A stretch of 64,000 nucleotides of DNA from Pinguiococcus pyrenoidosus (lineage: Eukaryota; Sar; Pinguiophyceae; Pinguiochrysidales; Pinguiochrysidaceae): NCBI GenBank assembly GCA_019677205.1, contig JAAMXY010001322.1, positions 1-64,000 on the forward strand, written 5' to 3'. The position numbers were made by a program, and so were the translations under genes. Below are positions 1 through 10,400 of this stretch, in pieces (the first letter of the stretch is position 1; each line of letters begins with the position of its first letter). The notes under the pieces are model-generated. The model saw nothing but the letters and a program-made list of their open reading frames with translations. It did not search any database and was not told the origin of the DNA.

Positions 1-456
1 GGGCAGTTCGCGGTTCGCGGCCACTGGCTGAAGAAACCATGACGAAGTTCCCGGGCCATACCGGAGGCCGCCGTCGAGGAGATGGCCAATGGTGAGCTGC
101 CAGATCCCACTGCGCGGACGCGATTGGAGCAAGAAGTCCCGGTGCTGTCAATTCCACTTGCGCGGTCTAAATTATGGAGGAACAGCCATCCAAGATATTT
201 CTTCGCGTTTCATCAGCCCCACTGAACGGTGTATGTTCGGTCGGCTTTCCACCCTATGCTCCCGCCTTTCCGGTGTATCCTACTCAATCTTCACTGCTCT
301 GTGCAACTTCCCTACTTCCCTACCAACTCAAAGCGGCTCCTTCTCCTCCTTGACATTTCGCAACTAGCGCTGTCGCTCGATTCTCGAACTCTCGTTTCTC
401 GGGCGCACATGCGGATGCAGTAGTTGCCGCGGCAGACCGTGTCGTTGTGTGCCGAG
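1..456. other. Left-edge non-coding stretch upstream of the HECT gene
   Basis: Only short overlapping open frames on both strands are present, none with recognisable protein character or a splice structure that links to a neighbour. The stretch probably holds the promoter and 5' UTR of the HECT ligase, whose ATG is at 457. A GTG/ATG-rich segment directly before 457 could contain further upstream starts. I see no RNA gene or mobile element in it. Confidence 0.4.
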
Positions 457-3363
457 ATGAGTACCGAGGCGCAGGAAGCGTTTCGCACGCGTTTCGATGC
501 CGAAATGCGCGCGCTGCTCCAAGAAGGCCTCGAGGTCAACGCGGCGGCCGCCGAGGCTCTGCGCCGCGCGACGGACGCGGTGGCCGCCAAGCCGACGGAC
601 CGCGAGACGTCCGCTCCGCAGCTGAAAGGGGACAGGTAGTGCACTGAGGGCCTCGACGACGTTTGGAGAAGTACTGGCGCTGATCGAAACCGGATTCTGA
701 ACTGCAAGGGACGGGGAGGCGGAGATGGACTTGGAGCCTTCCGAAGGGGCCGCGGCGACGGTGGAGCCGGAGGAGCCGCCCCAGCCAGTCGATCTGCGGC
801 AGCTCGAGCAGCAGATTGAGGTCTTTGACAGAGACAATCGCTTCGAGGTACGCACGTCCCGAACAGCTGGCTCAAACCAGCGCCTAAGGATCTCTGCAGC
901 CGCTGTACGAGGTCATTTCCTACATCTTGCGCACCTCGAACGTGCTCAGCTGCAGCTTCATTCGCGAGGGCGAGGCCGGAGGTACGTAGGGCTTCTCCTG
1001 TTGCGCAGATGCCCTGGGCAGCTCGCACCGTTCCTAAGCTGGTTGGCTCGCAGGCATCGCCGTCGACAATGATGCGGCGCTGCTGTTCTGGAAGCTGCTG
1101 GGTCAAATTGAAGATCGCTCGCAGGAGCTCAAGGAGCTGATTCATCGCGGGCTGGAGTCGCTGGGGCTGACGCTGGCGCTGTCGGACCCGACCGCGAACG
1201 TGTCGGGGCTCCAACCAGGAGCTTGGCACCGGCAGCACGCCATCCTCCTCCTCTATCCCAAGTTGGCAGACCCGGACAAGAATCAAGTCCTCAAAGGTCT
1301 CTGCGCTGGCCTGAGCAAGCTGAGCGCAGACCAGGTACCGTTACAAACGTTCGGCAAGGATAGGTGGCATCTCGCCTGACACTGAACGTGAACCCCTCCG
1401 TCCAGGCGCTCGACCTCTCGAGTTGGATGGCCCAACTGAGCCCCGACCTCTTCGAGGCGATCACATTGATGGTGCAGCAGCATCTTACGCTAACTTGGCT
1501 CTTAGAGCCAGAGGTCCCTGACCTCTCGCCTGGCTTCCCGGGAGCGGAGCCGCAGAAGGTTCGACATCCGTCGTCCCATGTGTTTCCTTATTTGTCTTCC
1601 TTGTGTTTCTGTTGGTGATTGTGTGTGTGTGTTTGTGTGTTGTGCCTTCTTGTTTCCTGCTTTCTGTCGCGCGTGTGACCGTCCGGGGTGGAGGTTTCAC
1701 GTCCGCTCGCTCTCAACAGAATGTCAAGTCCGTGCTGAATGCCGTCCGCGTCCTGAGCATGCTTTTCACGGCGAATGGGGGCTGTGGACCAGGGTCGCTT
1801 GCGGACGACATCTTCCACATTCCGCGGCTTGAGCAGCAGGAGGCTGTCGCCAGCAGAAGCAGAGCGGCGCAGATGCAAGCTGGACGATTCTTGCCCTGGT
1901 CCGCATTCTACAGTGACACGGTGAACAACGAGATGATGGGGTCCCCCGCGATTCTGGAGCGCCAGTACCAGGACTGGCGACGTGATACCATCTACAAGCT
2001 GAAGCGTGCCGAGGAGCAGCTCAAGGCGGCGAAGGCTGCCAAGCGAGAGGATGCGCCGGCCGAAGCGAAGAAGGAGGAAAATGCACCCGATGCGAAGGCC
2101 ACGCCGCTCTTTGATGACCTTGGCTCGGTGCGCTCGATCCTCTCGTTTCCATTCGTGATCGAGCCCGCGGTGAAAGCGCAGATTCTCAGCCTGGACGCCG
2201 ATCTCCAAATGCGACACCAGTTTCGACAGGACGTGGACTACGCGATACAGGCCACGCTCCTCACCGGGATGCACGTGCCGCCGAGAGTGGATCCGTACAT
2301 GCACCTGCATGTCGGCCGGGATACCATCGTGCGGGACACGCTGGATCAGGTGGTCCTCATGCCCGACGAGTTCTTCAAGAAGCAGCTTCGCGTGCGGTTC
2401 AAGGATGAGCTGGGCGTGGACGAGGGCGGCGTCCGCAAGGAGTTCTTCCAGATCATCATGCGCGATCTCCTACACGGCGACTACGATGTCTTCAGCACCT
2501 ACGAAGACTCCGTCCTGTTCTTCAACCCGAGCACCATGGAGGAGGCTCCGACCTTCGAGCTCATCGGCATCCTGCTGGGTGTGGCCATCTACAACGGCAT
2601 CATCCTGGACTTACCGTTTCCCAAGTTCTTGTACAAGAAGCTCCTCGGCGGGCCAGACGTCGAGCTCGGGTTGGAGGATCTCGCGGAGATCAAACCGCAG
2701 GTGGCCAAGAGCATGGAGAACCTCCTGGCCATGGACCCCAGCACTGCAGATTCTCTGGAACAGATGTGGGTGCTGAACTATGAATCCAACATGTTCGGAG
2801 AGCACCAGATCAGGACCATCCCCTTGGTGGAGGGTGGCGAAACACGGGTGGTGAAGAGCGACGAGAGGGCCGAGTTCGTCGACAGGTTCGTTCACTGGTG
2901 GCTGGTGGAGAGCATCAAGCCCGCATTCGACTGCTTCAAGAGAGGCTTCTGGAAGGTCTGCGGGGGCCCGATCCTGGACTGCTTCCGCGCCGAGGAGCTG
3001 GAGCTCTTGATCTGCGGGAACCCGGTGCTTGACTTCGACGAGCTGGAGGCGGCCGCGAAGTACGCCGACGGGTACACGGAGCACAGCGCCGTCATTCGGT
3101 ATTTTTGGTGTGTTCTGCATGGGCTCGGCGAGGATCAGAAGCGAGCCTTCCTCAAGTTCGTGACGGGATCAGACCGCGCTCCGATTCGCGGATTGGGATC
3201 GCTGGAGCTGACCATCTCAAAGAACGGCGACGACAGCGATCGGCTCCCCACGAGCCACACCTGCTTCAATCATCTCCTCCTGCCGGAGTACAGCAGCGTG
3301 CAGAAGGTCAGAGATCGACTTCTCCTCGCCATTCAGAACACAGAAGGCTTCGGCCTCCGCTAG
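457..3363 (+). CDS. HECT-type E3 ubiquitin ligase, UBE3A/HECTD2-like
   Basis: It transfers ubiquitin from an E2 to substrates through a thioester on the HECT cysteine. Six exons keep one frame: 457-635, 709-847, 900-981, 1054-1334, 1406-1558, 1720-3363, giving 825 residues, close to UBE3A. All introns are GT-AG (52-161 nt). The N-terminal 460 residues are helical and lack an obvious AZUL zinc finger. The HECT domain spans about residues 470-825, with the conserved FKDELGVDEGGV stretch in the N-lobe and LPTSHTCFN near the C-terminus, which puts the catalytic Cys at about residue 793. The protein ends in a UBE3A-like GFG tail. The start is the first ATG giving a frame that splices into exon 2. 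Intron 5 is T/G-rich. The HECT assignment is very secure. Which UBE3 subfamily it belongs to is inferred from the C-terminal motif. Confidence 0.93.
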
Positions 3364-3694
3364 TGCGGCAAACGACAGGCCTCCAGAGTGGGGGTGAAAG
3401 CGCCTGAAATTCCCAGCACGAAGAGTCCGGAATGGCGCGGCCCGCACAGAAGGCTCGCAGCCGATGCATCAGGATCGCTCTGGTGATAAGGCTTTGGCTT
3501 AACACTTCCTGGCTACGTGTCTCCGATCGCCTGAGCTCTGCTTCCAAACCACCAGCAACAACCGCGTCCGGTTCCTGTCCACCCTCGCCGCCTCAAGTGA
3601 GGCTCGACTTTCGCTTCATCTCAGCATATTTCTCCGGCGAGGCTGTCCCCAAAGGAGCCGTCTGCGTCGCGGGTAGTTGCAAGGTGCTCCGTCG
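3364..3694. other. Convergent intergenic region, HECT ligase / SDHAF2
   Basis: This is 331 bases between the stop of the HECT gene and the stop of SDHAF2, which face each other. It should hold both 3' UTRs. No repeat, RNA gene or convincing small coding frame is visible. Confidence 0.5.
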
Positions 3695-4225
3695 TTAGGT
3701 GGGAAGTTCGTCGGTATCTCTCTTCCTTTCCATGACAACTTGGAGATTCCGGGCATGGCTTACCAGGGCGTAGGATTGCAACCGCTCGAGCATCGGCGAC
3801 CGGAGCTCCTCGGGCGCCTCCTCTACGCCGGCGATGAAGTTGTAGATATCGATGGTCTCTTGGTTCAGGATCTTCTCGTACTCGTCCATCTCCTCAGTGG
3901 ACATGCTCGGCACGTTCTCCGTCGCGAAGGTTCCAAGCAGGAGGTCCACCTCCAGCCAGCCGCGCTGCTTGCTGCGGTAGATGAGGCGGCGGCGCCGAAT
4001 GGCCTCCGGCTTCACCTCCTGCTCCACGCCCAGCGACGCCGCGGGGATGTCCGTCTTGAGCCGAAAGTGCTCCGCGCGCAGCTGCTCATCGCGAGCCACG
4101 GCCTGGGCCTTCTTCTCGGGGCTCAGCGGCGGCAGGTTGGACATGTCCTGGTCGGAGCTCAGCAGGCGCCATACAGGCCTCGCGAAGCTGGGACGGAGGC
4201 GGACGGACCGCACGAGCGACTGCAT
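3695..4225 (-). CDS. SDHAF2: Succinate dehydrogenase assembly factor 2 (Sdh5), mitochondrial
   Basis: A single exon of 176 residues. SDHAF2/Sdh5 promotes covalent FAD attachment to the flavoprotein subunit SdhA of complex II in the mitochondrial matrix. The N-terminus (MQSLVRSVRLRPSFARPVW) is basic, free of acidic residues and rich in Arg/Ser, as in a matrix-targeting peptide. The family signature lies at about residues 77-97 (RRRLIYRSKQRGWLEVDLLL, with the RGxxE/D motif), followed by the small five-helix domain and the typical Y-E-K-I-L-N-QE-T-x-D-I-Y-N-F segment. The start ATG at 4225 is the one that supplies the targeting peptide. It is divergent from the nephrocystin-4 gene, with about 260 bases between the two ATGs, so the promoter region is probably shared. 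Confidence 0.93.
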   Translation of the reverse strand: MQSLVRSVRLRPSFARPVWRLLSSDQDMSNLPPLSPEKKAQAVARDEQLRAEHFRLKTDIPAASLGVEQEVKPEAIRRRRLIYRSKQRGWLEVDLLLGTFATENVPSMSTEEMDEYEKILNQETIDIYNFIAGVEEAPEELRSPMLERLQSYALVSHARNLQVVMERKRDTDELPT

Positions 4226-4485
4226 GGTGGCACTGCTGGTGCTGAGGTGGCGTTTCTTGTGGCGCCATGGGCGGCTTCAAACCTGGCGGCTGACGATCAT
4301 AGAGACACGCATCTATCACACATGAGTATAGAGTCTTACCGTTTCGTTCTTCATCGTGGTATCCAATCACGACGGCAGCCAGAGCAGAAGTCGCGGGATA
4401 CTTTCCGGCCGTCACATAGAACATTTTCAAAAAGACCCTGACGTCTCTCTCGTGCCGAGGCGGCAGGCAGCGGCAAGTGGCCACC

Positions 4486-7400
4486 ATGAGCGACTCCTCC
4501 GACGACGCTTCTGGCCGACCGGCATCCAGCCAGCGACGGCCCAAGCGCCGGAAGCCGAGGCGTGCCAGGAAGAAGAGCCTCCATGCCTCCCCCGAGGGCT
4601 CTGGGCGAGATGCAAGCCGCGGATTCCTTGTGGAAAACGCGGCTGCCGCGCGGGAGAGGCGGTGGCTGGTGCTGAGCCGCCGCTTCGCTGAGAATGTCGT
4701 GAGCCTGGGCGACGTGCCGGCGGCGGTGCGGCCGTCGGAGGCGCGACGGCTGCATGGCTACTTCCTCTGTGTGCAGCGCGTGAACAACTGGCATGTCCCG
4801 GAGCCTCTGAAAGCCCGCATCTCCCGCAACAACCACTCCCTTCGATACAGCATATCGCTGAGCCTGTTCCACACGTCTTCCAGGCTCTTCTTCGGCAACA
4901 CCTGGATGGGAGACGCGGCACATCGTCAGAGCTGCGCAGAAGTGCTAAACGAGCACCACGTTCGCTCCTTCGACTTCAATGAAGCCGTGTATCTCCTGTC
5001 TCGCCTGGAGGACAAGTCGTGCATTCTGGTGGTCGAGCTGGTCGCCACTGAGTATGATGACGAGCGCGGCTTTGCCATCGAGCAGTTCGGCTGCGGGTGG
5101 ACATTTGTGCAGCCCTTCGAGCCGCAGAACCTGCGAGCTGGCGTTTACGGTAGCCTCGAGGTGCTTGCAGGAACGCCGCGTTACCTTTCGCAAGCGAGCA
5201 GCCACGAGCTTCAGAACCTCGAGGAACTGAAGGCACGGGCCCTCACAGAAGTCGAGGTCCGATACTCGCTCAAACGGCACGATAGCCTTGTCCGCGCGCG
5301 GCGCTTGCTGCAGGAGAACGAGCTCGTGAGCGCGTGGGACTACGTCCCTGGCCTCGCGAGAACCGCAGTGCCGTCCCCCAAAGAGTTTGGCCAAGACGCA
5401 GAGAGCAAGCTGGAAGGCACCGAGCTGCCGTGCATTGGCGCGGAGATCGTGGAGCAGAGCGATCGCATCACTGCCGCGCCCAGGAAACCGCACCTCGCCG
5501 TTTCTTTCACCCTCCGAGTCAGCGATGTCTACGTCATCATTCCCAGTCGCAACCAGTTTGAAAGGCGTCTGGCAGAGGCCGCGACGCTGAGAGTACCGTC
5601 TCGCACACTGGACCTTACGATTGAGAAGCGCGGCGTGATCTGCTGTCCGAAAAACGAGAGCATCTCGATGAACGCCAAAGGAGACGTGGGCCGCATCATC
5701 ACGAGGGAGATCCGCTTCGGGCTCCACAATGGACACAGCCTCGTCCTGCCGAACGAATGGAAGCGCATTGCTCTGCGAGAGGACGAAAACGACGGCGATA
5801 TCGCGTCCCTCTTGGTGCCCGACGAGGAGGCCCACGACACGGTCTCGCTTCCAGGATACGTGAAGGACCCGTCGCTGGCGCTGATCGCCGTGCTGGCGTA
5901 CGAAGTCGAGGTCACCAGCCGGGACTCGAAGAAGGAGCGCGATAAATCGCTTGCGGCCAAGGCTGCCAGCGGAGCGTTGATGAAGTCCATGGAGTTCAAG
6001 ACGGTCTGGATCGTGGCGGGATGCTCGGCGTTCGTCCCCTACGATGGCAAGAAGCTGTCGCTTCACACGTGCGCCGGAGATCCCGTCGCCCCGATGGAGC
6101 TCAACCTTCGCATCGACGACTCCGTGCGCTCGGTGACCAATGAGTACGTGTACGTGCCCGAGCACGAGGACGAGAGCGCCAGCGTGAACTCCGTTCCGGT
6201 GCGGCGCGGCGAGGGAAGCATCCCCATGGGCAGGGTCGTCATGTTCCGCCTCGACGCCTTCTCTTCCAAGGGCAAGAAGGCCTTGGACGACGAGGGCCCG
6301 TTCGACGACCGTGACGTGGAGGAGGTGTACGACATCGAGTACCCTTCCAGTGGCACCGACCACGGCAGCGACTCCGACGCCAGCAGCAAGTCCGACGACG
6401 AAGAGTCGCTGGAGGCCATCGTGGACTACGGATCCGTCTCCGAGGGCTCCCGTGGCGCAGGCGGTGGCGAGGAAGACTCGCAGAGCCTCGCGAGCAGTGA
6501 GGACCTCCGGCGCAAGAGTCGCTACAGGGGCTACGCAGATTCCATCACCGATTCCAATGCGTCCGTCCCGGACGGCTGGCGCACCAGAGACGACCCTCGC
6601 GGTCGAACGGGTCGCCACACCAAGTACACCATCGAAGAGCCTCGCGAGCTGCATCCCGAGGCGTTTCGCACCACTGCCCTCGGCGTCGGCCAGTCCGGCC
6701 TGCCTGCGGCACAGAACGCTCTGACGCTCTCTCGGGCTGCGCGGGCGGCGCTGACCGCCAACGGCTTCCACCAGATGACCAACCTCGACAGCTTCCAGAA
6801 GTACGCCGTGCAGCAGGGACCCAGCATCACGTACGCGGGAGTGAAGCTCCTGGGTAGCAACAAGTACGACCACGACGTCGTGCGGAGCCTTCAGATGGGC
6901 GACTTCGACAAAGACAGAGAGCTTCGCGACGAAAAAGCCCTCAACGCCATCACCGTCCAGTTTGCGGCGCTGCGGGCCGTGCACCCGTCCTTCGTGATGC
7001 CGAGCGCCGTGTTTTGCTCCTTCCAGTTCTACAACTGCCGCCCGACGCGCACCGAGAGAATGCTGGTGCGCCAGCCTCGCGGGCAGCACTCCAGTCCCCA
7101 CCGGCACACGTCGCATCAAGGGCACGACCTGTGCATGCTAGCTGGCACGTCGCATGGAGCGCCGCTGCCCATCCGCTTCGACGTCGACTTGAGCACCGTG
7201 TTGGTCCGCGAGGCGCATCACTTCCTGGACTACCTAGCCTACCAGGCGCTCCACGTGGACGTGTTCGACGCGACGTCCTTGATCCATATTGGAACCGCAG
7301 CCGTTCCGCTGCGGCCGCTCCTGCGAGCTGGGAAAAGCAGCGCCAACCTCGACTTGGAGGTGGATGTGGTATCGCCGCTGGGGCTCTACGACGATAGCAT

Positions 7401-10400
7401 CGCGCTGGCGTTGGGTATGCAGCCCCAGAACAGCGCGGCGGCGGGCACGATCACGTGTCGGCTGCAGATCCTGCTGGCCAACTTCGGCGAGGACGGCAAG
7501 GGACGCCAAGGCATTGCGAGTGCGGTGCCCCCGGAGTACCAAAGCACTCTGGGGGACAGCCCCGACGATGGCGATGCTGGAGACGTGGAGGCCAAGAGGG
7601 ACGACGCCGGATGGCGCACCACCACCTTTAGCAGGGCAAAGCCCACAACGCGAGGGCGGCGACGTCCCATGATGAAGACCCGAGCACGGCCGCTCGCAGA
7701 GACGGACCCCGAGCTGGCCGGCCTGCTTCGCGACGTGCGAAGTCGGGCAGAGGAGAAAGGCGAGGACGCCATAGCGCCGCACAGGACCTTCGGAGGCCGC
7801 GGTACCGAGGATGCGGGCACCTTGAGCACCGACGAAGTGCAGCTTCTGTGCCGTCGCTTTCGACATGAGATGAAGACGCGTGTGTGCTACAAAGGCCGCC
7901 TGCTGCAGCTGTTGGACGTGCCAGACTTTCGCCGGATGGAGAGGCGCTTCTTGCAGCTCCTGAGCGCCGCAGAGCGGCAGCACCACACGGGTCTCGATGC
8001 GATGTTCTCCGTGTTCGACGAAGATGGGGACGGGGAGCTCACGAAGGACGAGCTGGACAAAGCGCTGCGGAAGTACGTGCCCGGGTTGTGGGCTGACGAT
8101 CAGCAGCGCGCGGCGTTTCTTGGGTACCTCTGGCGCACGATGACGTTCGACGACGCCAAAGTGATGAGGCTCAAGGAGTTCACAAGCTACGTACGCAACA
8201 AGCAGAAGAAGGACGCTCCGCGGCTCGCTGCGCGCCTCGCCAAAGTGCTGGAGAAGGCAGAGCAGCTGGGTCACGACCTGCTCGCCGTCTTCTCTCTGCT
8301 GGACGCCGACCACTCGGGCTCCGTTGACTTCGCCGAGTTCCTGCAAGGCCTTCAGAACATGGGCATCGTCCGCCTGGGGTTCGTCGAGTCGGACATCCGC
8401 CAGGTGTTCGACATGCTGGATAAGGACCACAGCGGCTCCATCGACATCGCCGAGCTCTTCACGCTGATGAACCGAAAGTACACGCCACAGTACGCGCTCG
8501 AGTCCCGCCTGAAGAAGTTCTTCGCCAAGTTGGACGCCGAGGGGGTCAAGGCCGAAGAGATGTACCAGCTGCTGGACAAGCGCGGCAACGGCCAGCTCCG
8601 CATCGACGAGCTGGACGCCGGCCTCCGTGACATGGGGATCCTAGAAGAGCTCAGCCTGACGGCGCAGGAGGTTAAGACGCTCCTGAGACGCGCGTTCGAC
8701 GGTGATGACTTGGGAGACGTCAGTCTATCCGAGTTCCTTAGGTTCCTCGGGAAAACGCCGACCAGGGAGAAACCGGCAAGACATGCGCTTGAAAAGCAGC
8801 TGCGCCAGCTGGTCTGCGCGCCGAATATAGACGTGTCGAAAGTGATTGATAGAATGGTAGAGAGCTTCGCGGAGCCCAAGGACCTGCTTCGTCGTCAGCT
8901 TGAATCAGGCGACGCCGAGCGCAGTGGACTCGTCAGCTTGGGCTTCTTTGACGAGGTGCTTCGGAAGCAAGGCGTAACGCTGGAGGACAAGGACAAGGCG
9001 GCGCTGGCCTCAAAGCTTGAAGCAGACAGCGAGGACAGAATCCGGTACCGCAAGTTCCTGGAGGCGAAGGCCAAGAACGAGGCGGCGTCGCTTCTGGAGG
9101 ATTTGTCGCCAAGCGCTAGAGAAGAGGTTACGGCGCTCCTAGCGAGAGACAGAGATCTCGAGGACGACCTACACTTGATTCCGCGAGAGTACCTCAAGGA
9201 TTGCTTTTCTGCGGTCGACGTGAAGGACCCGAGCGGGAAGGACGTCGAAGAAGTCCTGTCCCGATGCGGAAAGGACGGCAAACTGGACGTCAAGCTCTTT
9301 GGGAAGTACTTGACGGAGCTAGAGGGGCACGGTTCCCCCCGCGAAGACGACTCCGTGAGTGTGGCGGAGAGCAACTTCTTCACCATCCTGAGGAACTCCG
9401 GCATGGACATCGAGGCCATCTTCCGGGTCTTCGACACCGACAATCGAGGCCGCATCTCCACCACGCAGTTCCACGCCGGCCTGCGCGAGATCGGGTCGCG
9501 AAGCCTCCTGTCCCTGGACGAGGCGCACGTGAACGAGCTGCTCGATAGGCTAGATAGCGACAGCTCCGGCTTCATCGACCTGGAGGAGTTCAAGAAGTGG
9601 TACCAGCGCGGAGGCCACTCGAGGAAGGGGAACCGGTCTCCAGCGCGCTTCATGTCCACGGATGCCAAGCGCGTCACCAAGAAGCTGCACGACGCGCTGG
9701 AGCTGGTGGAGAAGTCCGGCACCGCGGTAGACACGTGCTTTCGCGGCCTTTGCCACCGCTCGAAAGCCATGAGCAAGGACGTCCTCTTGCGCGGCCTGCG
9801 CGAGATCGGCATCAGCCACATCACGGATCACGAGGCGCAGGAAATCATCACCTACATGGACGAAGACGGCAACGGCACGGTGGATGTCGACGAGTTCCTC
9901 GACTGGTACTACAGGCGAGGGACGCACGGGTCGTCCGGGAAGACAGCACGGGCGACCGCGCAACACGAAAGCCAAGGCGACGATGGCGCAGGAACGAACA
10001 ACATCTTCGGATCGAGCCAAGATCTCTCCGATCGGCAGCTTTCCAAGAAGCTTCAGGCGGTCTTTGCAGACTTTGAGAACCGCGGCGGTCAGCGCCTAGA
10101 AGACCTCTTCGCGGCTCTCTTGCGCCGGAGGCGGCGCGCGACGCTTTCTGACGGCGAGGAAGACACCAAGCAGGACATGACGCTTTCGGCGAACTCCGGT
10201 GGCCGCGTCGCCACCGAAGAGGTGCTTCGTCGACTCGAGGAGATCGACGAGAACGGCGTCCTCCCCCACCGCCTCGACATGGACGTGGCTGACGTGAAGC
10301 AGCGGGTCCGCACCTTGCTCCGCGACTTCGAATACGACGGCGACGGCCGCGTCAGCCTGCCGAGACTCCTCCGCTTCTTCCGTGGCGAACGTGTCGCGGC

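Noticed and set aside
4945-7125. 726-codon open frame on the minus strand
   Set aside because: It is antisense to NPHP4. It is rich in His/Val/Arg with no domain character, as expected when a GC-rich gene with strong third-position bias is read on the opposite strand.
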